Assembly: GCA_009599575.1 (NCBI GenBank)
Contig: VWND01000095.1
Coordinates: forward strand, 1,364,001-1,428,000
Reading direction: 5' to 3'
Length of the DNA: 64,000 bases
From: Blumeriella jaapii
Lineage: Eukaryota > Ascomycota > Leotiomycetes > Helotiales > Drepanopezizaceae
Shown: in pieces, positions 1-12,740 of the stretch
Position numbering within the stretch: position 1 is the stretch's first letter
How the letters are laid out: every line of letters starts with the position of its first letter
Position numbers and translations under genes: made by a program
The notes under the pieces: model-generated
What the model was told of the DNA's origin: nothing
The model's database searches: none
Seen by the model: only the letters and a program-made list of their open reading frames with translations

Positions 1-1437
1 TGCTAACCAGGACTTTAAGCGTATTTCCGGCATTTAAAACTTTATAGCGTTTTACTTTCCTAGCCTTTTCTGCTCGCACGGCTTTTTTTTCTTTTAATAA
101 AAATTCTTACGAACGTATAACTGCCATTTTTGCCATTTTCGGTTTTTTCCGTTTGGCTGCGCGTTTTTTTTAGCGCTTATTATAATTGCGGCAAATCCGG
201 TTATTTCGCAAACGTTTGCTTCGACGCTAAATTCAATCGCAAAATCGCCGAAATAGCTATCGACGAAAAATAAAACGATTTGTTAAAAAACTCTTAAGCC
301 GTGGCAAAAACTTTTATTATAGCAAAAAATTCGATTTATAAAAGAATTTGAAATTTAATCAGCGCTTTTTAATAAAAAGGCGACAGTTTTTAATTTTTAT
401 AAAATTAATACGTAATAAATCATATATTAAAACATTTGCATATATCGATAGCGAAGCTAATATTTTCGATGCGATCAAAACTTTTTTAGCGTATTAATTT
501 TTTTAACATTTCGAAATAAATTTTATTCGGCTGCATAAGCTTATTATATCCACCGGCTATAATAGCGAGCCGGGAAAGCTTATTTCTTTTGCTATTTTTT
601 TTTTTCTTACGATTAACCGACGTCGTATAAATTTCCTTTTTCTGATTACAAACCTAAGTTTTACCGACGTTTTTATTAATCGCAAATTTTTATAATATTA
701 CGATTTAAAACAAGCGTATAGCCAAAAAAAAAACAAAATAAAATAGCCATTCGATATGCTTATTATTTTTTATTTCAATAAGCAATTGTTCGTCGATTTT
801 AATCAGCGAACAAAGCTTAAAATGCTTAATCGCATATATTAAAAAAAAAATATAAATAAACGAAACAGCGCAATAAAAGCCTTATATATTTCTGCTAGCA
901 TTCTTACAACGATTAAAAAAGCCTATTTAAGCTTTGAAGCTAATAGACCCTTTATATTTATGCGAAACTTTAAAAACAATTTGCATAAAATGGAAAAGTT
1001 TTTTATTGGCAGCTTTGAACCGACCAAGCCGGTTTTTTCAACCGCGCCAACTACCCCTTTTATTTTTAATTGCAATATCAGCTGTATTTCCGCTTTTGCA
1101 TTCAGCGTTTTACAAATACGTTACGAAAAGCGAATACGAGCCGTAAAAAAAAAAAAATTACCATTATTCAGCGATTGCACGTTTATTACTTTTATATATA
1201 ATATAAACAAAAAACGTTTCCGCCGTGCGAAAATCGCCGAATTTGAAAAAGTTATACAGTTCGCGGCAATAAAAAGCATTTTCGTTTCCGACGCTTTGCA
1301 AGCCAAATATAACGATAACGTAATTCTTATAAAAAAGCTTTTTCCAATTTAATATTCGAAGTTCGAAAAACTGTTTTATAAGCAAAAAAGCGATAAGCTC
1401 GCTTTCCGCCGCTCCGATGTAAATTACAAAATACATT
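1..1437 (+). pseudogene. A1 gag C-terminus, zinc knuckle and protease remnants
   Basis: Degraded end of gag and start of pol. The nucleocapsid zinc knuckle is at 178-219. A2 keeps a perfect CX2CX4HX4C there (C-Y-N-C-G-K-P-G-H-F-A-N-V-C), whereas here the first Cys is TAT (Tyr) and the His is TAT (Tyr), both explained by CpA to TpA on one strand. The stretch 250-950 matches A2 29390-28700 and should contain the aspartic protease, but I cannot point to an intact D-S/T-G triad. Short open frames at 934-1352 are fragments of this region. Confidence 0.7.
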
Positions 1438-2800
1438 TTGCCACGGAAAATACGTTTTATAAAACTATTCAAACGTTTTACGAATAAACAGCTTACAAAA
1501 ATCAAAAGTTATATTTTCGATAATTTGCACAAAAGCTTTATTAAATCTTTTAATATTTTTTTCGCCGCCCCGATTTTATTTATCAAAAAATCAAACGGTT
1601 TTATACGCTTATATATCGATTATCGCAAACTTAACGATCTTACGAAAAAAAATCCTTACTTTTTGCTTTTGATTAACGAAATACTGGCGCGAATTATTAA
1701 AATTAAAATATTTACGAAAATTAATATTTAATAAATATTCAATCGAATCCGAATATCCGAAAAATCTAAAAAACTAATTAGTTTTCGCATCCGATACGGC
1801 ATATACAAATATAAAATCTTTCCGTTCGGCTTTATTAATAAGCCCGTTATATTTCAACGTATTAATAATATTTTTATAAAGCACTTAAATGATTTCTGCT
1901 CGACGTATTTTAACGATATTTTTATTTATTTCGCGAATAATTTAAAATATAAAATTTATATTAAAAAAATCTTATCGATTTTAAAAAAATACGATTTAAA
2001 AGCTAATATTAAAAAATGCGAATTTAATATTACGAAAACCAAATTTCTAAGCTTCGTTATTAGCATCCAAAACATTAAAATAAACTTTGAAAAAATCGCT
2101 ATTATTAAAAACTGGCAATATGCAACGAATATGCGAAGCGTGCAAAGCTTTTTAAGCTTTTGCAATTTTTACAAACGTTTTATAGCCGGCTATAATCGCA
2201 TTTGCCGCTTTCTCACTGCTTTCACAAGCAAAAACGTTTTTTTCGTATTCGAAAAAAAACAGAAAAACGCATAAAAAGCATTGCGTAAAGCTTTGCTAAA
2301 TATTTTTATTTTATGCTATTACGACCTTTATAAATAAACGCGCCTAGAAACCGACTTTTTTAATAAAATAATAACTGACGTATTATCGCAATTGCAAAAA
2401 AATAATTTTTATTATTCGGTCGGTTTTTTTTCCAAAACTATAATCGACGCCGAGCTTAATTATTTAATTTACGATAAAAAACTTTTCGTTATTTTTCGCT
2501 TTTTTAAAAATTATAAGCCGAAGCTGTTAAGCGCTTAAAAAAACGTATATATATATACCGATCACCGCGTTTTAAAATACTTTATAATAATTAAAAACTT
2601 TTCGGCCCGATAAATCCGATAAGCCGAGTTTTTCGCCGATTTTTATTTTATAATTATATACCGGTCGGAAATTATTAATACGTTCGCTAATATTTTTTCT
2701 CGCAAAAACCAAAATATTTTTTTATTAAAAACACGACAGCGAACAGCTCGGAAGCAGCAAATGCTTTTCGACGATAAATTAAATTTTTAAATTTTAAAAA
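1438..2800 (+). pseudogene. A1 reverse transcriptase and RNase H, broken
   Basis: The open stretch 1438-1731 has the start of a Ty3/gypsy reverse transcriptase: PILFIKKSNGF, then IDYRKLND and the PY-LL-I-EILARI block that precedes the first catalytic Asp. Translation continues through stops to the YxDD box near 1900-1925, which reads YFNDIFIYF. The first Asp of the pair is Asn, a G-to-A change, so polymerase activity would be lost even if the frame were open. RNase H follows (about 2280-2700) with a tether-like Q-FCNFYKRF motif before it and a degraded TDHRVLKYF motif near 2555-2585. The minus-strand open frame at 1956-2165 is a shadow. Confidence 0.88.
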
Positions 2801-4548
2801 AAATGGCTGCTAAAAGCATAACTACGCTAGCGTTTATGGAAATAGCTTTCGACGAGCACGACAACGATAATATTCTCTCCGAAAAAAACAGCGAAACCGA
2901 AAAAAATAAAATGCTTACAAAAAAACTCGCAAACCCAACTTTCGTAATCGTATACGATATACATAATTATACGATTATAAACGATTTGCTATAAACTAAC
3001 AAAAACTTTTTTTTTTTCGAAGCGTAACAAATGCAAATTCGCAATTATAACTTTAATTATCAACTGCGATAAAACAAATTGTTTTTCTAAAGCAGATTGA
3101 TAATGCTTTTGAAATCTTCCGAACTGCGAACTTTTTTAATTCGATATATCTACGAACAGCTTTGCGTAGCATACGCTGAAATAAAAAAAATAAAACTTTT
3201 GGTCGGTCGTAAATATTATTAAAAAGCTATAAAAGCAAATATACAGCAATACGTTTCGAATTATCGTTGCATACGAATAAAAGCTAGGCGCGACAAAACC
3301 CCGGGCTTTCTAAAACTTTTGCCTATACCCAACAAGTCTTATTAATATTTAACGATAGATTTCACGAAGCTTCTATTAAACGAAAATGTTTACGACTTCG
3401 CTTTCGTAATAATAAATCGCTTATTTAAAAAGCTTTTGTTAGTCTTTTGTTATAAAACTATTATAGCGAAAAAGCTGGCAGCTTTGTTTTTAATTTATTA
3501 GATGCGTTATTTCGATATGCCGGATTTAATTATTTCGGACCGAAAAGCTTAGTTTGTTTCGGTTTTTTAGCAAAAACTCTGCCGTATATTAAAAACTAAA
3601 ATTAAATTAATTACTGCGTATAATTTTAATATCGATAAGCAGACCGAAATAATAAACCAATATATTAAGCAACGCTTCCGTCTTTTTTGCTTTTACTACC
3701 AAAACAATTAAAAACGCTTTTTATTTTTAATAAATATTATATAATTGATTTTACCGCACAAATCTCTCGGCAACGTTTTTTTTTTCCAAGTTTTAAATAA
3801 ATACGAAATTCGCATATCTTAAAATATAAACAATTTCCGTTTTTTTCGCTCGGCCATCGAAAAGCTTAACCGCGACGAAGTTTTGCACCTGGCTTTCCGA
3901 ATTAAAAAAGTTATAAAATACGCGCAATCGTTTATTGCGCAATAACAAGCCAAAATAAAACGCTTCGCTAATTTGCATAAACGATTAATAAATTAAAATA
4001 TAAACGACGAAATATTAGTAAATATTAAAAATTAAAAGCTCGACCGATCTTTCCGAAAGCTTTCAAATAAATAATACGGCCTAATCAAAATCGTCGATAA
4101 AATAAAAAAAAGCTAAAAGCTTAACCTTTCCGCAAATTAATTAATTTATCCAATTTTCCATTTATATTCGCTCCGAAAGCATATTAGCAACTTTTTACTT
4201 AGACAACGCCGCTCCGAACCAGCCCTTATTTAATTACTTTTTAAACAAACGGAATAAAAAATCGAAAAAATAATAAATTCGAGATTGCACAAAAATGTAT
4301 TATAATACCAAATCAATTAAAAAAGCGCTGATAAAAATCTCGAATAATACTTTTGTTTTAACGTTATAACAGCCTTTCATATCCTTTAAGCATTTCACCG
4401 ATCGCATTCCATCGCCAAAAGCTTTTTACGAACGCTCTTCGCATGGTTGCAAATTTACAACGAAAGCAAGGAAAATTATACTAAATTGAAAAACGATAGA
4501 CCCATGACCGCAACTGCGCGGACGCAATTCTTCGGAAAGGGGAAGTAA
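2801..4548 (+). pseudogene. A1 integrase, chromodomain and polypurine tract
   Basis: Integrase of the DDE type. The catalytic-core pattern is still visible as DFTKLLLNENVYDF (first Asp, near 3360), IISDRKA (second Asp, near 3535) and DKQTEIINQYI (Glu, near 3645). The C-terminal part carries a chromodomain remnant (EIEKIINSRLHKNV near 4255-4300), which in chromoviruses binds methylated histone H3 and directs insertion to heterochromatin. The open frame 2803-2994 is the RNase H to integrase linker. A purine-rich tract at 4534-4548 (GGAAAGGGGAAGTAA) ends at the LTR and fits the plus-strand primer. Confidence 0.85.
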
Positions 4549-4810
4549 TGTTACGATCCTCCTCTGGCTAATAATAATTGCCAGTAGTATAGTTGCCAAT
4601 AGTATGATTGCCGGTGGTATTGAAATAAAGTTTGGGCACGGACCACCTCGGCCATTAGGCCTCGCGCTAAGTCACGTAATCCATAAGCGCAACCCATTGT
4701 ATATAAAGTTCGCGACCCCGAGCATTCTAGCTCGGTGTCTTTCTTTCAATTTACATGCGTACCTTTTGGTCCATATCATCCTTCTGATCACCCTCAAGCT
4801 AGCTGTGACA
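4549..4810 (+). repeat. A1 3' LTR (262 bp)
   Basis: Starts TGTTACGATCC and ends AGCTGTGACA, so it has the TG...CA ends. It aligns over its full length with both A2 LTRs (24856-25115 and 30989-31248, reverse complement). Near its 5' end lies a degenerate 13-14 bp repeat of the type ATTGCCAGTGGTA. The internal GC-rich block with GGCCTCGCGCTAAGTCACG is well preserved. An 86-residue open frame over this LTR is not a gene. Confidence 0.93.
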
Positions 4811-6035
4811 ATTTTAACGTTCGCCGAAAATCCCAATAATCGGCGGTCGGATCGTCGTAATTAATTTTTAATATTTCGCTTTTAATAACGCTTTTATTCG
4901 GAATATACGTACGTTTTTTGTAACGTAATAATTTATTTTGGCTTATACGCTAATATTTTTCGGATCCGGCTCGATTGCTTTGCGAAGCCGATTAGTACGT
5001 TTTTTGTAATATAAAAAAATCAGATTTTTGCAATTTAAAAATAATTTTATAAATCGGTTTTGTTAATTCGTTATTAACCGTTTCGGATTATAGCAATACA
5101 GCGGCTACGCTTCGTAATATATATTATTTGTAATTAATAATATTAGCAAAAAATAATCCGGCGAAAAAACTTTTTATTTGGCTTTTTTCCGTTTGTTTTT
5201 TATTTTTTAATTCCGTTAACAAAAGCTTCGAATATTTATCGGCGCGAAATAATTTATGCTTCGACTTTAAGCGTGTTTTTATTGCGAAAAATATTTTAGA
5301 ATTTTTTAAATAAATTAATTTTAGTTTACGATGCAACGTAAGCAGCTGCTTATTATTTTTTTTTAAATCTTTTTTTAAATTTGGCCGGCGGGAAAAACTA
5401 TCCGCCGGATTAAAAATTTCTGTTTTATATTCGATTGCAAAATTGTATTTAATTAGCTCGTCGGCTTATTTCGCTTAGCGTCCGTTTAAACGTTTTTTCG
5501 TAAAAAAGTATTTCAGATTATAATAATTTATACGCATAATAATAACGTTAAAAGCGCTACGTAAATATTAGCTTTATTATTTAAAAGCGTAAATTAAAGC
5601 TATTAACTTAGCGTCGTAAACTTCGTATTTTTGTTTTATAAAAAAAAGCTTTTTCGAATAATACGCGATAAAATACTAATATGCTTTCGCATTTTTCTCG
5701 AATAATTAAAATAATATTCCGCTTATAACGAATTTCGAAGCGTTTGTTTCGATTTGAATTTTTAATCGAAAGTCGAAATAGCGTAAAATCGGTGCTTAGC
5801 AAAACTTTTCTTTTAAAAATAAAAAAGCGATTTTCGCTTCGAATAAAAAACGAAAAAGGCCCGATATTTTTTTTTATTATATTTTTTTTAAAAAATTATA
5901 ATAAATCGGCAAAACTTAGCGTAGTTTTTAATAAAACGTTTATAAAAATCAATAAAACCTAAAAACATTTAAATATTTCGCTACGTAATAAAAAAAAGCC
6001 ATTTCCGAATATTATTTACTTTTTTTGGGTCTATT
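4811..6035 (-). mobile_element. B1: family B pol fragment (minus strand)
   Basis: The reverse complement matches B2 at about 9340-10570 (end of reverse transcriptase, RNase H and start of integrase), with only transitions separating the two in the stretches I compared. It is the interior of a family B copy in the opposite orientation, cut on the left by A1 and on the right by the start of B2. On the minus strand it contains the tether and RNase H blocks also seen in B2 9400-9760, and the H2C2-type integrase entry around 4850. Its open frames (5124-5336 and 5608-5802, minus) are pol pieces; 5744-5962 on plus is a shadow. Confidence 0.85.
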
Positions 6036-6560
6036 TGTCAGGAACCAACATCACGTGTATAAGTCAGGTGATCCGCCAAGACCCTCTGCCTTCTACCAAC
6101 CCCCGAATAATACTTTCTGCGGATAGGCCGTGGGGGCCGGATAGTATTATAAGGGCTGGAAATAATATTTAAATAAAATATTTTATAAAAGTAATTGCTA
6201 AAAAACCAGTTATTAAGGTTATATTAAAAAGAATTAAAAAAAGGTCGGAATAAGGGCTGAAAAAGCATACTAAATGAAATTCGCCTGGTTTTTTGGAAAA
6301 TACTTTTTTCGAAAGCTCCATTTTTTTTTTGTATTTATACACGCCTTTTATTAAAAATGTAAAAAATAAAAATCAGTTTGATTATTAACCCAATTTTATT
6401 TAAGTTTTATTATTTAAACTAGTGTTTCCTTGCTTTTTAATTTTTATATTTTAATTTTTTTATTTATCGGAACGTTCGATATTATTAAAACAATCTTTTA
6501 TTATATTATTATATTTATATCGTTATTATCGATATTATAATTTTTCGCATTCGCAGCGAA
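6036..6560 (+). repeat. B2 5' LTR and leader (right boundary uncertain)
   Basis: Begins TGTCAGG directly at the point where B1 homology ends. The first 130 bases (6036-6165) are GC-richer and little changed, including CACGTG and a CCGTGGGGGCCGG block; the rest is AT-rich. Without the 3' LTR for comparison the end of the LTR cannot be fixed; a CA end between about 6440 and 6495 is plausible. No primer-binding site could be recognised. Confidence 0.5.
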
Positions 6561-8120
6561 CAGGCATTTCCAGCTATTTAAAAAGACTTAGCGCTTTCGG
6601 CTGCTTAAAAAAACCTCGTATTATCGTTTCCTTTGACGTTACCAGCTTTACTAAAGGTCGAAAATACTTTAATACCAAAGCGCGACGACTTTTTAATTTT
6701 TTTTATTTAAAAAATTATTAAAAAAAGCCACGTTTAAAGCGATTCGAAAAGATTTTTTATCGAGATTCTGATTTATTTAATTAATAAACGAATCCGCGCC
6801 GAACAAAAAAAAAACGATAAACGTAAAAAAGTAAAAAAAATACGAGCTAAAATAAAGCAGAAAAAAACCGAGAAAAAAGTCTACGAAATAATTAAAAAAT
6901 TCGAAAAAACCAAAAAACGCCGAAACGAATTTCGAAAAAAAGTTAAACAATTTTAATAAAAACTTAACGCTTTCGAAAATATCGAAGAAAAGGTATTTAT
7001 ATTTTCTAATATCGCTTTAATTAAAAAAAACCAAAAAATAATTTAAGCCGGCGATTATTATAAAATATCTTCGAAGCATTACGATAATAATACTTATTGG
7101 AAACGATTTAATATTTTTTTTAAGCATATTATATTTTTTGTAAAAAACACAGCGAATTCGAGCCGAAAAGCATTAAAAATAAAAAACTTTCTAATATATC
7201 GAAGGAAAAATACTAAAAAAGCTTAATTTTTTATTCGGCGTACAAAACGAAATTTCCGTTAAAATAAAAAAATAACATTTTATATTAATCAAAAGAAAAT
7301 TAACGCTTGTATTTTAGCTTTCGACGATAAAATAAAAAAAAAATAAACCGGATACGAACGACGTTTTACGAATATTCGAATTATATAGAACGATTTTAAA
7401 AAATAAATATTAGATTTTTTAATAAATACGAAAAATCGAAAAATCGCGGTTTCGAATTTATACGATAAAGCGAAGTAAAAAAAGCTTAAATTAATTAACG
7501 ATTTCGTTGCTTATTTAAATAATCTCGAATAGCAATTACAAATAATAAACGATGCGATTAAAAAAAAATATTTTTCGCAAAACTCCGATTTACTTTTCGA
7601 AAAAAAATTATTAAACGAAATAATACTGCAGCTATAAGCTCGTATAAAAAATTAATATTAATCGCTCGTCGTATCGAGAATGCTAATAAAAATATCAGCG
7701 ACGAAACGAAAAATAATAAACGACGAAACGAAAAATAATAAACGACGAAACGAACGCAAAAAAAAAAAAAAAAAAAAAACTTATATTTACGATTAAAGCT
7801 TAAAAGCTAAAACAGATATATACCGTTTTCGATTCGAAAATACGTTACAAAAAAAATAACGAAAGCGAAAAAACGATAATTCTAATAAAATTTTTTTAAA
7901 TCCTAGAATTTTTAACGATTTTTTTTACTTTTCGAAATGCAGTCGCTGCTAAAAAGCAAAGCACCGTATAATTAATTGTTTAAAAATTGAATATTATAAA
8001 TGCAACAAAAAAAAATATATAATTTTAAACTGCCTCGAAGCTAATAAATTTAAAAATTCGAAAAAAGCTTCCGCTCGATTTTAATTTCGTTATTGCTAAT
8101 AAAATCGAACGAAAAAAAAA
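6561..8120 (+). pseudogene. B2 gag with CCHC zinc knuckles
   Basis: Lys- and Glu-rich degraded gag frame broken by many stops. Near its end, 7938-7979 encodes CSRC, four residues, H, four residues, C: a CX2CX4HX4C knuckle with all four zinc ligands kept, although an in-frame TAA (formerly CAA) lies inside it. A second knuckle follows at about 8000-8040 (Y-Y-K-C-N then C) with its first Cys and its His changed to Tyr. Knuckles of this kind bind the element's RNA during particle assembly. An A-run at 7749-7770 and the 22-bp tandem repeat at 7699-7755 interrupt the frame. Confidence 0.7.
7699..7755 (+). repeat. 22-bp tandem repeat in B2 gag
   Basis: Two full copies and a partial third copy of a 22-bp unit starting CGACGAAACGAAAAATAATA, ending at CGAACGC. 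It sits in the Lys/Glu-rich linker before the zinc knuckles. 22 bp is not a multiple of three, so expansion would shift the frame. Confidence 0.85.
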
Positions 8121-8139
8121 AGCAGAAAATAATAATTTT

Positions 8140-10060
8140 AGTCGAAATTAAAAAAGCCAAAAGCGAAACTCGTACGAAACGAGCTTTTATCGACTGCGGC
8201 GCGAAAAAAAACTGCGTAATTTAAAAGTTATTAATTAAATATAAATAAAAACCAATTCAAAAACGTATTAATTTATTTACGATTAAAAAAAAAGTAATTA
8301 TTTACGGCACGCATACGCAATTTATTCGCGCTATTAATAATTATAAAATAATTAAAAAAATACAAAGCGATTTCGTGGCTTGCGATATAAATATTTTAAA
8401 AATTTTATTTATTTTAAAATTCTTTTGATTGCGAAATATCGACTCCGCTATAAATTTTCGAGTTAAATCGTAGCGATATCCAATCGAACGTTTATAATTT
8501 AATTTCGTTATAATTAAACGTTTTAAAAAAAATCCAAAAAAAAACAAGCGTTTTGTATCGTTTTAAAAAAAGCTATTAAAAAACAGTATTAATTACTTTT
8601 TAAATATAACGACTACGCCGACGTGTTCGACGATACCGCCGCGGTTATCCTAGCTTTTTATTATTTTATAAAACATCGAATAAACTTCGCGAAAAAAAAA
8701 GACTTTTTTTAGAAACTAATTTACTTTTTGTCGGAATTTAAACTTACCGAATTACGCGAATATTTCGATTCGAATTTAAAAAAAAGCTGAATAAAAAAAT
8801 TTACTAGCCCTGCCGGCGCATCGGTAATATTTATACCGAAAAAAAACGGAAGTTTACGATTATACGTCGATTATAAAAATCTAAACGCAGTTACGGTTAA
8901 AAATCGAATTTTTTTATTTTTTATAAGCGAAACTTTAGACCGTTTAAAAAAAGCTAAAATATTTATTAAGCTAAATTTTACTTAGGCGTATTATCGCTTT
9001 CGAATAAAAAAAGGAAATAAATAAAAAACTACGTTTCGCATTCGTTACGGATATTTCGAATATTACGTATTATTTTTCGGCTTTTCGAACGCATTAGCAA
9101 TTTTTTAAGCGTATATTAATTAAGCTTTAGTCGGTTTAGTAAATATTACGTATATAATTTATTTCGACGATATTTTAATTTTTTCCGAAAACCCCGACGA
9201 TTATATAAACGCGGTAAAAAAAGTTTTCGAAAAATTCCGTATTAATAAATTTTACGAAAATCTGAAAAAATATGCTTTCGATACGAATACGATTAAATTT
9301 CTAAGCTTCGTCGTTATTTCTACGGAAATTAAAATAAACTTAAAAAAAATAAATAATATTCGGAAATAGCTTTTTTTTATTACGTAACGAAATATTTAAA
9401 TGTTTTTGGGTTTTATTAACTTTTACAAACGTTTTATTAAAAATTACGCTAAGTTTTGCCGATCTATTATAAATTTTTTAAAAAAAATGCAACGAGAAAA
9501 AATATCGGGCTTTTTTCGTTTTTTATTCGAGGCGAAGATCGCTTTTTTATTTTTAAAAAAAAAAGTTTTGCTAAGTATCGATTTTACGTTATTTCGACTT
9601 TCGATTAAAAATCCAAATCGAAACAAACGCTTCGAAATTTATTATAAGCGGAATATTATTTTAATTGTTCGAAAAAAATGCGAAAATACGTTGGTATTTT
9701 ATCGCGTATTATTCGAAAAAACTTTTTTTTATAAAACAAAAATACAAAATCTACGACGCTAAGCTAATAATTATAATTTACGCTTTTAAATAATAAAACT
9801 AATATTTATATAGCGTTTCCGATGTTATTATTATACGTATAAATTATTATAATCTGAAATACTTTTTTACGAAAAAACGTTTAAACGGACGCTAAGCGAA
9901 ATGGGCCGACGAGCTAGCTAAATACGATTTTACAATCGAATATAAAATAAAAGTTTTTAATCCGGCGAATGGTTTTTTCCGCCGGCCAAATTTAAAAAAA
10001 AATTAAAAAAAAAATAACAAACAGCTGTTTACGCTGCATCGTAAGCTAAAATTAGCTTAT
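8140..10060 (+). pseudogene. B2 protease, reverse transcriptase and RNase H
   Basis: The protease active site is visible at about 8182-8220 as AFIDCGAKKNCV (family pattern D-S/T-G-A; here D-C-G-A). The reverse transcriptase follows at about 8780-9330: [18 protein letters not shown], then [13 protein letters not shown], and the catalytic box at about 9157-9183 reads YFDDILIFS. Both Asp are intact, the only family besides C where this is so. The tether motif FLGFINFYKRFIKNYAKF opens the longest frame (9400-9762), which runs into a decayed RNase H. Stops and Trp losses throughout make it non-functional. Minus-strand frames at 8341-8547 and 9444-9626 are shadows. Confidence 0.9.
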
Positions 10061-11780
10061 TTAAGAAATTTTAAAATATTTTTCGTAATAAAAATACGTT
10101 TAAAATCGGAGCATAAACTATTTCGCGCCGATAAATATACGAAGCTTTTATTAACGAAATCAAAAAGTAAAAAGCAAGCGGAAAAAAGCTAAATAAAAAG
10201 CTTTTTCGCCGGATTGTTTTTTATTAATATTATTAATTGCAAATAATATATATCACAAAGCGTAGCCGTTATATTATTATAATCCGAAACGGCTAATAAC
10301 GAGCTAGCAAAACCGATTCACAAAATTATTTTTAAATTGCAAAAATTTAATTTTTTTATATTATAAAAAACGTACGAATCGGCCTCGCAAAACAATCGAG
10401 CCGGATCCGAAAAATACTAACGTATAAGCTAAAATAAATTATTACGTTATAAAAAACGTGCGTATATTCCGAATAAAAACGCTATTAAAAGCGAAATATT
10501 AAAAATTAATTACGACGACCCGACCGCCGGCTATTAAAACTTTCGGCGAACGCTAAAACTGGTCGAAAAAAAATACTTCTGGCCTGATTTACGAAACGAC
10601 GTAAAGCGTTACGTTAATACGTATAAAAAGTGCTAAAAAAGCAAATTTAAAAAACACCGATTTTATAGCGAATTAGCTTTTTTTCGATTTTTACGAAATT
10701 TTGGAAAAAAATAATTATAAATTTTATTACGGATTTACTTTTTAGCAAAAAACGAAATCGTATTTACGATTCGATATTCGTTATAATAAACCGATATACG
10801 AAGCTATCGAAATATATACCGATATAAAAAACGATTTTAATTTTAAATTTAACTAAAATATTTATATAATATATTTACAAAAGTTTTGGCTAATTTAAAA
10901 AAATTATTACAAATAAAAAGTCAGTTTTTATTAATAAATTCTGGTTTTTAATAATATTCTATTTATAAATACGACGTCGATTAAGCATCGCTTTTTATTT
11001 TTAAACCGATAGCTAAACGGAACGTTAAAATCAAATTTTAAAATTTTATTTTCGTACGTACTACGATTATCGATAAAACAATTAAGCTACGAAGCTCGCT
11101 TTAGCCGAATTTACGTATAATAATTCGATATACGCTTTTACGGGTTTTATTTTTTTTCGCATATTATACGGTTTTTATTTAAAACTTGGCAGCAACGTCG
11201 AAAACGACGTCGTAAAAAAAAAATATCGTTAGCGGAAAAACGAATTAAAATATTATAAGAAAAAAAAAAGTATTTAATAAAAAGCTAAAAAAAGCCAACG
11301 CGAATTATAAAAGATTTTACGACGCTAAATATAAAAAAATTAAATTTTAAATAAGCGATAAAATATTATTATCGACCAAAAATCTTCGATAGCTGCGACT
11401 TTTTCGAAAGCTTTTAAATAAATATTTAAGACTTTTCAAAATTAAGCGAATTATACACGAGCACGGCCAAGCTTACCAATTCGAATTTTTTTTTTAATAT
11501 TATATTTACGATATTTTCTACGTTTTCCTATTAGAACTTTGGCGAAGTCGAAACGATACCGAGCCGAAAAATAATATAATAAAATTTTAAAAATCCGAAA
11601 AATACGAAATTAAATTAATACAAACTTACAAAAATACAAAAAAAAACCGATATTGTTTAATACGATAAAAAGGCTATTTATTAAACGAAAATTCGTAAAA
11701 GCTAAAAAACCATTTTACGAACGTAAAAAAAATTGTAAAAAAATATTTAAAAAATACGATAAATAATAGCAACGGAGCAA
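10061..11780 (+). pseudogene. B2 integrase and chromodomain
   Basis: The integrase N-terminal region shows DDPTAGY followed by KKYFWPDLRNDVKRYVNTYKK (split by a stop), which matches the H2C2 zinc-binding block of Ty3/gypsy integrases (10520-10640). The catalytic core (10680-11060) is badly decayed. At 11340-11560 a GPY/F-like segment is readable (IGDKILLSTKNLRQL then a VFLLELWRSRNDTEP end). A chromodomain follows at about 11600-11740 with EYEIKLIQTYKN and a KGYLLNENS block whose two Trp codons are now TAA. This architecture places B among chromoviruses. Confidence 0.82.
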
Positions 11781-12708
11781 TAACGAATGCGCGCCGTAAA
11801 AGCAAAAAAAAACAAACAAAAACACTTAGAAAACCTTAGAATCGCCGCTAAAGCGATTTATTATTTGTATTATTATCGTTATTTTTTTTTTTATTTTTAT
11901 CGTTATTTTTTTTAAATTTAAAAGCAGCGGCAAATTAAAAAAAAATTAATATTAAACGAATTCGCAAAATATTAGATTTATTTTAATTAAAACTTTTACG
12001 ATAGCCGTAATCGAATTCTGAATTGCAATTACGATATTTTCGTAAAAATTCAAAATTTAATTTAATTAATTAAAATAAATCCAAGCGACGTTTTCGAAAC
12101 GTCGGAAAATACGTTTTATATTAGCGTTATTAAAAAAAAAAACCGGCGCAGCTAAAGCTTTTAAAATAATAGCAGCCGCTAAACCGGCAAAAGCGGGCGC
12201 AGCAGCAGCGGCGGCAGCTCGAGCCGCGGCGCGATTCGCACGACTTTCGATTATTATAAAAGCCGAAGCGTTATTTTTTTTAAACGATTTATATAAGCGT
12301 TGTAAATAATAAAATCGATAAAAGTTTTAGCAAAAGCTTTAGCTTCGGTAATAAAAAAAAAAAAAACGGCAGCGGCAATAGCAGTATCGAAACGATTTAT
12401 AAAATCGTTAAAGTTCGCGAAAAAAATTTGCGCTTCAGTAGCGCGTATAGCAAAAATTTATAGCTAATTAAAAGCGAATTCGAATAAAAATCTAAAAAAT
12501 TTATAAAAAAGTATTAAATATGCGAAGTTTTGCAACGGTTATATTTCACGCTAAAAAGCTCGAAAACGCAAAAAAGCAAAAAGGCCGCTGTAATATTTTC
12601 GCGTAAAATCAAACGAATATACCGAAAGCAAATAAAAATCAAAAGTATTTTAAAAATTCGCGGCGAACGCGGCGAAAAGCAATTAATTAAAATAAAAAAA
12701 AGCTGACG

Positions 12709-12740
<32 letters not shown>

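Larger units (their letters stand above)
1..4810 (+). mobile_element. A1: Ty3/gypsy LTR retrotransposon, 3' part, RIP-degraded
   Basis: The right three quarters of a chromovirus-type Ty3/gypsy element; the 5' LTR and most of gag lie left of the window. It aligns along its whole length with the complete minus-strand copy A2 (24856-31248), which shows what is missing. Domain order on the plus strand is zinc knuckle, protease remnant, reverse transcriptase, RNase H, integrase, chromodomain, polypurine tract, LTR. Many in-frame TAA and TAG codons stand where A2 or the family has CAA, CAG or TGG, so no protein can be made. It lies inside family B copy 1, whose minus-strand sequence resumes at 4811. 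The right flank starts ATTTT, the expected TSD; the partner copy is outside the window. Confidence 0.93.

Noticed and set aside
4604..4864. 86-codon frame MIAGGIEIKFGHGPPRPLGL
   Set aside because: It spans the A1 LTR and runs into B1; the equivalent frames in A2 LTRs are an LTR property, not a gene.
12160..12250. Ala-rich stretch as part of a host protein
   Set aside because: It is short, flanked by stops on both sides and lies between the B2 chromodomain and C1; low CpA content explains its preservation.
12709..12738. Poly(A) run as the tail of a LINE or processed gene
   Set aside because: No LINE reverse transcriptase or endonuclease motif precedes it, and no target duplication is evident.
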